From NCBI GenBank assembly GCA_022315425.1, contig JAIUPT010000028.1:992001-1056000 (forward strand): DNA of 64,000 bases. Direction: 5' to 3'. The notes under the pieces were generated by a model. That model saw only the letters and a list, made by a program, of their open reading frames with translations, was not told the DNA's origin and ran no database searches. Source of the DNA: Pseudevernia furfuracea (taxonomy: Eukaryota; Ascomycota; Lecanoromycetes; Lecanorales; Parmeliaceae). Of the stretch, positions 21,260-32,002 are shown piece by piece (within the stretch, counting starts at the first letter, position 1; the number at the start of each line of letters is the position of its first letter). Made by a program: the position numbers and the translations under genes.

Positions 21260-21977
21260 TCATATTTGCTCGGCTCCCCACTGTCGCAAAGAATAAGTTG
21301 ACGTGTCTCAGAAGGAAGGGTTCAAAGCCTTACTTCGCCACTGGCCGCGTCTCTCATGTTCTGCGGCGGTTCAATCGATGGGATATACTCGAGTATGCCA
21401 TAGCCAAGGCCTACGATTGCGATAATGGAGCCAGGGACAACACGGAGGGCCGATGTTTGGAGCAGGATTGTTCCGACAAAGATGTAGACTAGCGCTCTGA
21501 GTCAGACCCTGTTCTCAATGCCGACGAGCTTGTCACCCAACTCACATATCCCGCGACCAAGGAAGCTAAAGAGGAAGGGTGCCCATCTCGACATATAAGG
21601 CGGGATCTGAAATTCGAGCAAGAGGGTCGCTGGTTAACCAATCGTCAGTGTGAGGACCTCTAGCGGTAGACTGTGGGGGGCTGACCGGCTCCGAAGATGA
21701 TAACATAGCATCCAACGATAACGCTCTGGCTATCGCAAAGACTTAGTTAAGGTGTCTCAGAAGGAAAGAGATGAAGCCTCACAAGCCAATTGGGAAAAAT
21801 TGCCCTATGCCTCCGAGAATCATCAAACCGCCAACAGCTAGATTGACTAGCCGAACTGCGAAGAGAAAGCTTGAGATTAGTATTTGATGCGTAGAGGCGA
21901 TGTCGTCGCGCAAAGTGTTTGTGCGCCCAATCGCATCTCAAACAAGCTAGGGACTTACAGATGTTTGAGAGATCCAT
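21260..21977 (-). CDS. tvp15: Golgi membrane protein TVP15 / COPI-associated protein, 131 aa
   Basis: Six small exons: 21959-21977, 21783-21855, 21686-21729, 21546-21629, 21334-21488 and 21260-21280. Spliced, they give a four-helix membrane protein opening MDLSNIFRLVNLAVGGLMIL. It continues with GGIGQFFPI, QSVIVGCYVIIFG, LLLEFQIPPYMSRWAPFLFS, and FYIFVGTILL, and ends EYIPSIEPPQNMRDA then WGAEQI. This matches TVP15, a Tlg2-vesicle/Golgi protein. Introns carry more sequence than exons in the 5' half, so no long open frame is visible. The third donor is GTCAGC, a weaker site. The final 21-base exon is needed to reach the conserved WGAEQ end. Confidence 0.9.
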
Positions 21978-22252
21978 CCTGAGGTATTACGTGGTAGGTT
22001 GAGGAACGGCGGTCGTCTGGTATGGCAATGTGCCGGTTCGATATGACCAATATTGAAAGGGGGGGAAGGAGGAGCTTTATGTAGAATGTGTGGGTAAATT
22101 GTTGAATGTCGTCGCGACCAAGTGAGCTTGCAGGAGGTTGGGCGCCAAAAGCTCTTTCGGCAGTCAGATAGTCAGACAAGGCTTATCCGATTAAGACTAG
22201 AGCGGCTTGGCGCGTAAAGCATGAGAAGATTCTACCCGTAAGAAAAGTGATC

Positions 22253-23014
22253 TTAATGCCATTTGCATTGCATGAGACTGGATCCAGCTTTTTCCCGCTC
22301 ATGAGTGTAATCAGAACACCAACCCGAAGGGTCCTTGTTGGGGTTCCCACCATGATACATGTGATCATTGAAAGCCGCAGTGTCATCATCCGCTCGGTGG
22401 TTGACCTGGCACCAAATAACATCCGCCTCACTGCTGATGCCATCTGTCAAGCAGCTGTTGCTGTATTGATGTCCATCCGCCGGGGTATAGCTATCACACC
22501 CAGCCTCCCCGGTGCAGAAGATTGGCTCTCTCATGCCGGCCAGGTGTGGTCCCCCGCTGTTGGCGGCAAAGCGCTACATGCGACTCATTCCTCCAAGAGC
22601 ATGGCTCGGTCTTGGGTGTCCAAGGTGCCATTGCCGTGGGTCTGGCTGGTCGCCATTACGCCCATGTCGTCGACATAGACTGGGTAGGTGTATTGGGAGG
22701 TGGGCTTGCCGTCCTCGTCATCGATTCCTGCTCCAACTACAATTTCAATGTCCGCACTAAGCCTTGCCTCTAAGCGTCATGAATGGTTGTTCTCGATAGG
22801 CCAGGAATCTTAGGTTTTCGCCGGATATAACGTGATGATGAGGAATAGACCAAAGCGAATGTGGGTTGAATGGGGAAAGGTGAAATGCGGTAGGAGAAAA
22901 GACACAGCTAGCGTCGCTGTCCTCTGGTATGTCTCCCCGAGGAGCTGGGGCGGCGCCAGCCATGACAAGGATGAGAGCCATAACGGAGAAGACGTGAAGG
23001 AGTCTGAGCTGCAT
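22253..23014 (-). CDS. small secreted cysteine-containing protein, about 193 aa
   Basis: The ATG at 23014 opens a strong signal peptide (QLRLLHVFSVMALILVMAG, then AAPAP). Proposed exons are 22851-23014, 22660-22756 and 22573 down to 22253, joined by introns of 94 bases (GTCTAT donor, weak) and 86 bases (GTAATG donor, TGTAG acceptor). The mature part includes GAGIDDEDGKPTSQYTYPVY and a C-terminal exon with six cysteines (for example IFCTGEAGCDSY, DVIWCQV, SGWCSDY, LMQCKW). An even cysteine count and a secretion signal suggest a disulfide-bonded extracellular protein. No family is recognised and the function is unknown. The first intron is the weakest part of the model. Confidence 0.45.
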
Positions 23015-24043
23015 TCTTCTGGTATGCTGAACTAATGATGGGTAATCTGTGGTAAGGCTATGTAGGCGGTCGGTGGTGTCTGAGAAGATTAGAAAGTTCT
23101 CTTGTGCTGCGAAATTCCACTGGTTTACACCTCGACGAAATGTACTCTACGCGTAGCTGTTTTTGTATGAATTTGATGCCAACATTCTCGCATCATAAAA
23201 CGTGGGTGCCTGCATGGAAACAGATCAGAGGAGCCGACGACCAGGTTTCCAATTCGTTTGAAAAGGGCACTGCCGCAGTTTCAATTGTAGGGTCAGATCT
23301 CGTTTAATTCCTACATCAGTCTCCGCATTGCTAGAGACAGGAGCAACAACAAGAATTGGGTCTTGGAGTTCTGGCTGGCAATTCATCAATGCCAGTGACG
23401 ACATCGAGGAATAGTTTAAACAACATCAAGGATCAAGACATAGCAAGGTTTCGGTGAGAGACGTATGATGAAAATCGCACTGATCAAACACAGAAAGGTG
23501 TGTCAATCTCTTTGGTCGGGTCTGCGATTGGTGTAAGAGGTTATTGCAACCAACGAGCCCAAGTATGTACTGCGGTACGGGTGGAGCAAGCTCACAATCC
23601 GCCAGATCTCGTCGGCCCCGAAACGCAGATGATGATTGGTCAACCTCGTGAAGATGTCAACTATTTACAATCTATGAGCGAGACAAGGTTCGCGAAACGG
23701 CCCGGAGGCTGACAGTTCGTTTTGCCGAGCAGCGCTTCTCATTGCTTCTTACAAGGTAATATCATAATATGTAACAATCAGTTAGCGGTGAAGAAGGCGT
23801 AGCACCCAGAATAACAATCTGGAAAGGACTCATGTCCTACGTTTCCCCTTACAACGCTTATTGCTCTGGCGGCTTGTGCTGGTTCTCATGAAGCGTTGAA
23901 ACACGATCTGACAGTCTGGTCGGCTGGTAGACCTCTATACGATGACATCAAACGCACTTACTTATCGCTTTCTTCACAGGTCGGTGATGAGCACGTTGTT
24001 TTTCAACCATCTTTCTAGCGATATATATGACGCTAATGCAGAT
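23015..24043. other. 1 kb with no gene seen
   Basis: Upstream of the secreted-protein gene and downstream of the DAAO gene. No supported feature; the short open frame at 23500-23712 has no motif. Confidence 0.4.
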
Positions 24044-25453
24044 CTAAACTCTCGCTCGGACAGCCAACGTCTCCTCCACAAGCTTCACGGCCACTTGAGA
24101 GCAGCCATAAGATGACTGATACCCATAGCCACCGTGACCGTAATTATGAACGACCCAGACCCCATTGATCTTCTCTTTCTGGAGCCGGGTCCCGCCTAGA
24201 CGGACTGGTCGGAGTCCAACGCCATGACGAATAACGCTAAGATGTTCAATACCTTTGCCGTCCGTTAGAGAAGGGCAAAGCTCTACAGCTCGCTTCATGA
24301 TTCTGTTCGCCAAGTTCGGGTCAAATTGGGAGTCCCAATTGCCTTCCTGATAACAGCCACCAAGTATTGTACCTCCGCCTAGAACGTGTCAATTCTTCTG
24401 ATGCTCGTGTCGACAGAATTTAGAGACCATACCTGCAGCTCTCGGAATGACGTAGCAAGCTTCATCATCACCGTCGTCGGTTCCAGAACCACCAACAATA
24501 CCGATGGCCTCATTCCTGACGAGTACTGTCTGTCCCCGAGCGGGTACCATGCTTTTGTCTTCGACACCGCCAAGTTTGCCGGCTGAAAGCCCTGTACAAT
24601 TGACGATCAATTCTGCTTTCTGACCCGAGTGATGCGCATGTGCCGCCTCAGAAATGTGCACGAATTCTCCGCGCTTCAAGACAACGCCGGCTTTAAGACA
24701 CTGTGAAGTGAGCCATGGCAGATACACCGCCGTGTTTATGCAGACGGATTTGAAGCATGTCCCATCATCATACCCTACTGGAAGTTCACTTTTAGGAATT
24801 TTTCTGAACTATAAAATGATATGAGCCGTAGTACTACCTTATCAAAAGTACGGAGAATCTGCTTACATTTGGTACAATATCTTTATACCATGGATCTGAG
24901 GACATCGCCTTTCCCAACGCAGAACCCTTGCTGCCCTCAAAATCCTTACTACGACTATACAAAAAAGCATCTAGAAGAGATCAGCGGATAGAGTGCACAA
25001 TCCTCCAGAACAAAGACCTTGAAAATCCACGCCAGCGTCCGGCGAATGCCTGGCTAATTTTTCTAATTCTGTCCAGGTATTCCTGTCCCGCTCTGCGGCC
25101 TTAGTACCTGGAGTAGAAACGCTACAGCCTTGTCAGCGATAACCATGTTCCAGAATGTAGGCCGGCAGGAGACGCTAGAGAGGCTGTATCACTGACGGCA
25201 GATAATCGGCACCAGCCCAGGGAGATGCGTATTCGACATCGTAATCACCTGGCATGTGCTTTGCAGCCACAGTGATGTTGTAGTTGGCATTTCTAGACAG
25301 TAGAAGTGCTGTCGTTAGACCTGATACACCTGCGCTGTATTTGGTGGATAGAGTCAGTTTGTGGTGGCGACAGAGGTGGTGGCGACAGAGGTGGTGGCGA
25401 CAGAGTCTCTCATCACCGGCTTACCCAACTACGATAATTGGTGTCTCTGCCAT
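24044..25453 (-). CDS. D-amino-acid oxidase, 361 aa
   Basis: Six exons: 25425-25453, 25197-25334, 25018-25121, 24867-24970, 24433-24808 and 24044-24378. The enzyme uses FAD to deaminate D-amino acids to 2-oxo acids, giving H2O2, normally in peroxisomes. The dinucleotide fold PIIVVGAGVSGL (residues 5-16) is split by intron 1. Further family signatures are EYASPWAGADYLPVSTPGTK, INTAVYLPWL, VNCTGLSAGKLGGVED, RHGVGLRPVRLGG and the C-terminal signature NYGHGGYGYQSSYGCS. The protein ends VRARV; ARV is only a weak variant of the peroxisomal signal (usually SKL, AKL or ARL). Intron 1 contains a 15-base minisatellite. Length and motifs are normal, so the enzyme should be active. Confidence 0.93.
25361..25405. 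repeat. 15-base minisatellite in DAAO intron 1
   Basis: Three exact copies of GTGGTGGCGACAGAG (25361, 25376, 25391) lie within the 90-base first intron of the oxidase gene. Confidence 0.93.
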
Positions 25454-25980
25454 TGTTCTAGATCAATCTTCTCAAATGCCACATCAATAAATGCTTTGCT
25501 TAAAGAAGTCAATAATGATTTTCAATTTGCCAAGAAAGTGAATCAGATTGTGCGGAAAAAGTCAAAAGCGGCAAGTGCCAAAGAGATTATGAGAAGGTTT
25601 GAGTTCGGAGCATGAGAGTAATACATACTTAGAGTACAGTGTTATTACTGTGTGAGCTGCACCAGACCCTTTCAAGTGAGCTCTACAAATGACTTGTGTA
25701 ACAGGTCACCCTATCAAATGAAAGTATCAAAACCATCACATCACACCAAAAAACGAAACTCGTGCCTTGAAAGTAATCGTTGCCTAATAGGAAGTTGGCG
25801 GAGCACTTCCATTCTTCTTCTTGGCCAGACCTAAAGTAGGTAGTCAGGCGGTGACTCCAGCCTTATAGGGCCGAGGCGGCGCGCTTTCAGGGGATACGTT
25901 TAGCGAGAGAGCCAAAGTCCGAACTCTGGTGATGCCCTCCGAGCTCTTGAGTCTTGAGTCTTGAATAATATATGCTGCCT

Positions 25981-26080
25981 CACGTGTGAATGAATTGGGG
26001 AATACACCAACCCCCTTCATTCATGTGAATGAAATTCCTGTTGGGAAAATAAAAAAGACCAACCCCCTCTATTCACAATT
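25981..26080. promoter_or_regulatory. repeated C-rich elements in the DAAO/OTU divergent promoter
   Basis: The sequence ACCAACCCCCT followed by a YATTCA-like stretch occurs at about 26006 and again at about 26058. The first copy also forms an imperfect inverted repeat: GAATGAATTGGGG (25988-26000) against CCCCCTTCATTC (26011-26022). CACGTG lies at 25981. The location, about 200-300 bases upstream of the OTU gene and between divergent genes, suggests a regulatory role; the factor is not known. Confidence 0.4.
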
Positions 26081-26280
26081 TATTGCTATTAAATTTTAAT
26101 CCATTATTCCTCCAATCCACCCTCGCTCATACTTATGAACCACAACCTTTCATCATAACCATCTTACCACTTACTCTTCCCTGCTCCCACTTTTCCACCA
26201 TACGAGTCCTTCAAACACATTGCTGTCTCACCGCCCCACTCAAACCTTGCTTCTACCTACACTTGCTGATCACGCCCATC

Positions 26281-27795
26281 ATGGGACGCAAAAATGAGTT
26301 CCCGGAGCTCAAAGCTATTGGCTTATACGCCGCTGACACCGTCGGCAATGGTATGAACTCCAACCTATTGCCTCTCTTCCCCTTGACTTTATACTGAGAA
26401 TACTGCAGGAAATTGCCTATTTAACGCCCTTTCTGACCAGCTCTACGGAGACCAATCATGTAATACGCAACTTCGTGATGCTACAGTCGAGTACATGAAG
26501 AACAACCCCGACCGCTTCAAGTCATTCCTTGTCGTCCATCCTGGAGGCGGCTCTCGTCGAAACCCAAAACGCAAGAACCATGGCTCTCGCGCCACTTCTG
26601 CCATCGCCGCTGGACCTACTCCTGAAGAAATTGACGCTGCTTATAAACAGCACATGAAGACAATGGCCAAGACAGGCGTCTATGGGGACAATTTGGAGAT
26701 CATCGCTTTTGCTCAAACCTTCAAAGTGGATATCATGATCTTCTCCGAAGGGGGACGTTTCTTCTATTACGTCAGGTGTGAGAAAGCGGAAGGGGAGATA
26801 GCCCCGATGCTGTGCATCGTTCACCATGTGAGTAACCAACCAAACCGAAACGGGGTTGAGGCTAACATGTTCCGTAGGCATGGGAGCATTATTCATCCAT
26901 TCGCAACATTTCCGGTCCTCATGATGGTCCACCCAACGTTAACATCGCCAAACCCTCGGCTCTGGCTGAAGCCGAGATGAACGCAGAGCTCGCCAGCTTT
27001 ACCTACGTCAAGCCGTGGATGGTCAACGAAGTCATGCGGTCCTTGCCTTTCCTCACAGACCGCGCTGCCATCGAGAAGGCCTTGCAGGACTATAAAGGCA
27101 ATGTTGACAATGCTGTCTCGAGTCTTATGCCGGACTCGTCTCAAAGCAGCGGCGGCAGCTCTAGCATAGAGCGTGACGCAGATAGCGATGAAGAGATGGA
27201 ACAAAAGCCCACAAAGAAACAGAACCGTCGTCTCAGTCGACCTCAGCCACCTGGCTGTGGGAAACCAAAGCAAAATCTCACTGTCCGAACAAAGGAGGCC
27301 AACATGTTGTCTCCCAATCCCATGCAACTTTCCGCAGCTCTTACCAACCTTAAAGAGGAGAAATCCTTCGACCCTGACGAGACGGAAGAAGAGGATTGGC
27401 GGAATGACTCTACATACAAAGACTCCGAATGTGCATCAGTCTCCACATCAGCATCAGACTACTCTGCTGCTCCCAAAGCAGAGCCAGGCCCTATTCGCTT
27501 GAGGCTCTCTCAACCCAAGAAGCAGGCTGACAAGCCTCCCCAGCACTCTAGCAACTCCAGCGTACAGTCGAACATTGGCGATTACGATGCCGATGCTGAG
27601 AAGCCCCAAAAGCCTCGTGTGATTGCTAAGCCAAGGAAGCGGCTGATTACTCGGGATGAACGCGACAGACTTGCATCTCTGAAAGCAGCTCGTCTCGCTA
27701 GTGCACATCCAAATAGTGCACTGTACACTGCGACTCAGAAACAAAACCAGAACGCCCCTGTCATCGACATGGGCATCAAGGTCCTTCACATCTAA
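26281..27795 (+). CDS. OTU-domain cysteine protease-like protein with UBA/CUE-like segment, 468 aa
   Basis: Exons 26281-26350, 26409-26827 and 26878-27795. The spliced N-terminus has the OTU nucleophile motif as GNGNCLFNALSDQLYG (Cys26) and the histidine motif as AWEHYSSIRN (His167), completed across intron 2. OTU proteases cleave ubiquitin chains. The usual DGNC is NGNC here (Asn23 instead of Asp), from AAT in exon 1. After the OTU domain, MVNEVMRSLPFLTDRAAIEK and ALQDYKGNVDNAVSSLM look like a UBA/CUE ubiquitin-binding helix bundle. The last 200 residues are charged and disordered with KPRKRLITRDERDRLASLK near the end. This architecture resembles OTUD3-like fungal deubiquitinases. Whether the Asp-to-Asn change reduces activity is unknown. 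Confidence 0.88.
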
Positions 27796-29326
27796 GGCAG
27801 TTGCCTCTACACAACCACCACCACCGTCACGTCAACATCATTGTCATTGTTACCACCATCATCACCACCACCTAACCTGTTCGAGAAATCTTCTACACCA
27901 ATTCACACACATCTATTCCCGCTCCCCACCTACCTCACCCTCCGGTACATCCCAACACCCTCTCATTACAAGGCAGCATAGCGACACAGGCATTTCTATT
28001 GCGGAACCATTTACATCCCTGGCGGGCAGCATCAGCGAGGAGTTTCTATTTATTTATGAAGACGGCATCGACAAGGAGCGAGAATTTTAACAGGACTGCA
28101 TAAGGCAGACATTGTTGGTCTAGGAAGAGCTCCAACGAACCCATCAATTGTCTACAGCGAAGGCGTTCGGGGACCACGGGCAACGATGCGTTTCCCGTTG
28201 GACATATGGCGATTGGCGAATCATCGTCGGCACGAGAGAACGGAAGTGTTTTTGGCTTGATAGAGCCTCATCAGAATTCATTAGATGCATGTCTGAGGCT
28301 CGTTTCAGGATAGGTAGACAGAAAATTAAAACATCATTGTTTTTCTGAACACCTAAATTTCCATCCAAATTTCCATGAGCTCCGAAATTTGATCTAATCC
28401 AAAGTCATGAACGATTGGACCGGTTAACAAGTCTGTCTCACAGTAGTGGTGCATGCTAAGGCAAGGTAAGGTATCTATCGAGTATCGATCTTTCTCATTC
28501 ATACAAAGGTAAAAAGGAGATGATGGGAAGCTGAGCCTGCTGAGATGATCACGCCAAGCTTATCCCAAATGCAGACCCTGACTTTTTTCGTAAATCTTCT
28601 ACCAATCAGATGGCGAGTTCCAGGTCGATAATGCTGGTACTGCATCTCTGATCTCATATTGCTAAATACAGAACGACTTGCATATTTGGACAGCGGTTGT
28701 CGACACGAGTACAGGGATTTGAACATTTCATCTCGCGTGCTCAGGGGAGAGGCCTCCACGTATGTACTCCAGGTCATCGGCTGCCCATCCCTGTTCAATC
28801 CGGCCAATTGCTGGGTCCGTCGTCTGTCTGTGGCGCCAAGCCGCTGCCATTTGGTGCAAACTTTCAACAAATCGCCTTCCGCAAGTGTGACCAAGTCCAC
28901 TTCAACCCAGATGTCATCAGATCAATAAGAAAATGCGCATCACAGCGCCGTCGGCCGACAACTATTGCCTTGCTGTCGTGACCTTTTCTCCACTCCTCCA
29001 CTTTCCATTCCTTCTCTTTCACTAGGTGCACAACGAGCAGCTTCATCATCAACTTCAGCTACAATCCTTGACACATCGCTTACAACACATCCGGTCGCAA
29101 CCCACTTCTGACCTGAACCTTCCGCCTTTGACAGCATGCCCCACTGTTCACCTTATTAAACCACGCGCGTGAGATGTTATCCTTCCACAGATCTACATCC
29201 ATCAATGCGACTTGATTCGCCCTTTTATCCCGCAAATCTCTCAAGCTGTCGGTCCTCATATGTTGGCGTCGCAAAAGGCGGCGGGCCAGTGGAGGAGAAG
29301 AGCTATTAAAGGATCCTGAAGACGGC
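27796..29326. other. 1.5 kb, OTU 3' region and next promoter
   Basis: No gene could be supported. A CACCACCAC/CATCACCACC-rich stretch (about 27815-27885) lies just after the OTU stop codon. Open frames near 28499-28981 on both strands lack motifs. Confidence 0.35.
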
Positions 29327-32002
29327 ATGGCCTTTTGGCCTTTTGGCCGCAAATCTAAGAAGCTAAGGCAATCAGAAGATCGAGCAATGGCTGCTACCAA
29401 AACCCCACCACCTGAACCTGCAAGGAGAGTCCCGACCCAAGAGACGAGTGATCGGAGTGTTGCAACCCTTGGACAAAAACCCAGTCGAAGAGAAAGTCAA
29501 AATCGACGGCGCAGCTCGTCAAGCAAGCTACAGAAATCAAACCAGTCGTCCAAGAGGACTTCAGAGAAGGTCGATGATATACCTGCTGTTCCCGCCATTC
29601 CCCAGGTGCACAGGCGAGATGAGCTCAACGAGAAAGGCGGCGCCAACAAATCGAACAAACAAGCCTCGCATCCTCCTCAGGAACACGACGACATGCCTTC
29701 CTACTACTACCAGAATCCAATGTCGGCCACCAGTTTGCAGCCCGAGAAGTTCAGCGTCATACGACCACCGCCAACACTAAACAGCAAACGAATCGCCAAT
29801 GATCAGGGAGGCATCATGAGGCGGAAGTCCGGCAAAAGGAAGGCAGACGACCATGCTCGCGAGCAAGAGATTAGGGCGATGAGCTCGCCTTTACCGATAC
29901 CAAAGCGTCCAACTTCCCATAACCCTGGCATGCTCGCTCGGGACAGCAGGAAGATCCCTGGGGGCCTGAATCGTAATCTCGACAGGCCAAAATCAGACGT
30001 CTCGTTACCCATGGCCGAGTCTGTGCAGTCAGCCCTATCAGTAGCCTCGGAGCAGCACGCTTTCAAGGTCAGCGCTTTCGACGCGCTTGCTCCACGGCCT
30101 ACTATACGCTATTCAGAGAACCCACGATCTGCGTCTGCCAGCCTGGGGCCTTCGAGGGCATCTACCAGGAAGGACAAGCAGCCAATGATACTAGAGGAGG
30201 CGACACGGTCCAAGAAAAGAGTTGATGATCTAGCTGACGATATGGATGCCGGCAGCATAAGGGAGCTGATGGAGAGAGAACAACGGCGTTTGGAGAAGAA
30301 GAGGAGGTCAGAATACGAGAAGCTGCAGCGGAGGCTCCAGAGGAGAGCGGAGAAGCAGAAGCTGCAAGAAGGCGGAGAGGGAGACATTGCCGACGGAGAC
30401 ACTGATCAAAGGGAAAGGGTAAGCGAAAGGGAGAGGGAGGAGGAGGATATTGGTCTTGGCATTGGAGGAGCCTCTACTGCCTTAAATCTGGCGAATACGT
30501 TGCAAGAGCCTACAAGAGAGCAAGCTGTCAAGACACCTGAATCATGGCTCAAAGATCCTTCGAGGGAACATCTGCCCATCGAGGATCCGTTCCATGACCC
30601 AGTCGTGGGAGCTTCAACGTCACACCTTGAAGACCCTACTCCAGAGCCAGATGATCGTGACGATGCAGTGCTCGAGACCGCCAAAGCCGTTCGACTATCT
30701 TCTGCAAGCATGTCACCGCCAACCTCTCCAACACGCTACATCCAGGAGCCGTCCAATTTATCGCAATATTCGGAGCTGGCGCCGGCGGATACGCCCGATA
30801 TACCCGAGCCCCTGGATCCAGATCATCGGCGAGATTCTGATACCAGCGCACGCTTCTCGACCAGCTGGAGGAATATGTTCCGACGCAGCGACACAAGGGC
30901 AAAGAGGGACTCGACCGATCGAGGCCGAGTGGCTCCTTCGGAATTCTCAAATACCTCGAAAGAATCAGTACACCGGCAGATGCCTCCCTCAGCATTCACA
31001 AGAATACCACGGGCAAGATCAGGAACCCCTATACGTACACAGTCAAGGTTCAGGGAAGACCTTCCAGAATTACCCATCTCGCCACCAGACTCTCGGATGC
31101 AATCTCCGGAAGCGAGCAGACAGTCTCCGCTTTCAGATATTCCGGGGTCTCGAGGTACAGATATCGTCGGCGCCACAGCAGCCTCTGGTAAATCTTTATC
31201 CGATATTCATCCTGCTTTCCGGGAAGAAGTAGCCTTGAGCCGACATGCATCCCTTCGCGGCCGCGCCAATTCCCCAGAAGGTCCACCAAGTGGAATCCTC
31301 TCTCAGTCACTGGCATCTGTCGACTCCGAAGGATCGTGGCTCACTGGCAGACCTGTCAAGAGATTGTCTCAGCCTCAGCCTCTGCGCGAGAGTGGCGGCT
31401 CTTTACACGGAGGTCTTCAAGAGCTTGAACAGTCGGACGACGATCTTGCAGGAACTCCTGAAGAAGAGACGTACATGGGATCTCTCACCCCAGCTCGAGA
31501 TGAAGCACCTCCCAAGATACCCGAAAGGAGGCGACCATATATGGGCCCTGCGGCTCGTCTTGGTAGTGACAGTGACGATGAATCTGTATTCCATCCTGCT
31601 CCAACGGCAATAGCTCAAGAAGAAGGCAAATGGCACGGCGCTGTCGGCAAACACCCTACGATCGTGCGTCAAGGACCTGGCAAACGAGCAAAGTCACGAG
31701 AGGGTCTCCTCAATGACTTCCAGAACGCAGAGGAATCTGGGGAGTCGTCGCCATCAGGAGACTCACCCGTAAGCCCTGAGAACCCATATTCTTCGATACA
31801 GCGAGCAACAAGTGTAGATATCGGCAAAGGCCACGCTCGGCACATCAGCGCCGGCAGTGCGAGGCTCTTGAATCTGCCGCCGAGGTCATCTGCGGACATG
31901 AAGAGGCTGTCAGCATCGTCGGGGGAGCGAAGTCCTCTTAGTGGTACTTCGGCCATGCCGTCGCCAAGGCTTGGCTACCCTCAGGAGTCAGATGTTGACT
32001 GA
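29327..32002 (+). CDS. uncharacterised fungal protein, largely disordered, 891 aa
   Basis: A single long exon starting MAFWPFGRKSKKLRQSE. Most of the product is Ser/Pro/Arg/Glu-rich and predicted disordered. It has a strongly charged helical segment (about residues 305-350: SIRELMEREQRRLEKKRRSE onward) that would form a coiled coil or single alpha-helix. It also has many SP/TP sites (for example SSASMSPPTSPTRY, SPSGDSPVSPENPYSS), consistent with kinase regulation. I know such WPFG-starting, low-complexity proteins with an RELMER-type helix only as conserved hypotheticals of filamentous fungi. No enzymatic domain, membrane segment or signal peptide is visible. Coding is supported by length and codon pattern, not by a known function. 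Confidence 0.85.
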   Translation: MAFWPFGRKSKKLRQSEDRAMAATKTPPPEPARRVPTQETSDRSVATLGQKPSRRESQNRRRSSSSKLQKSNQSSKRTSEKVDDIPAVPAIPQVHRRDELNEKGGANKSNKQASHPPQEHDDMPSYYYQNPMSATSLQPEKFSVIRPPPTLNSKRIANDQGGIMRRKSGKRKADDHAREQEIRAMSSPLPIPKRPTSHNPGMLARDSRKIPGGLNRNLDRPKSDVSLPMAESVQSALSVASEQHAFKVSAFDALAPRPTIRYSENPRSASASLGPSRASTRKDKQPMILEEATRSKKRVDDLADDMDAGSIRELMEREQRRLEKKRRSEYEKLQRRLQRRAEKQKLQEGGEGDIADGDTDQRERVSEREREEEDIGLGIGGASTALNLANTLQEPTREQAVKTPESWLKDPSREHLPIEDPFHDPVVGASTSHLEDPTPEPDDRDDAVLETAKAVRLSSASMSPPTSPTRYIQEPSNLSQYSELAPADTPDIPEPLDPDHRRDSDTSARFSTSWRNMFRRSDTRAKRDSTDRGRVAPSEFSNTSKESVHRQMPPSAFTRIPRARSGTPIRTQSRFREDLPELPISPPDSRMQSPEASRQSPLSDIPGSRGTDIVGATAASGKSLSDIHPAFREEVALSRHASLRGRANSPEGPPSGILSQSLASVDSEGSWLTGRPVKRLSQPQPLRESGGSLHGGLQELEQSDDDLAGTPEEETYMGSLTPARDEAPPKIPERRRPYMGPAARLGSDSDDESVFHPAPTAIAQEEGKWHGAVGKHPTIVRQGPGKRAKSREGLLNDFQNAEESGESSPSGDSPVSPENPYSSIQRATSVDIGKGHARHISAGSARLLNLPPRSSADMKRLSASSGERSPLSGTSAMPSPRLGYPQESDVD

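Noticed and set aside
22512..22773. Plus-strand frames opposite the secreted-protein gene
   Set aside because: No motif; the minus strand has the signal peptide and cysteine-rich exon.
28499..28981. Overlapping open frames on both strands downstream of the OTU gene
   Set aside because: No recognisable domain, splice-supported extension or compositional signal on either strand.
30594..31232. 212-codon plus-strand frame
   Set aside because: Shadow of the 891-residue gene in another frame.
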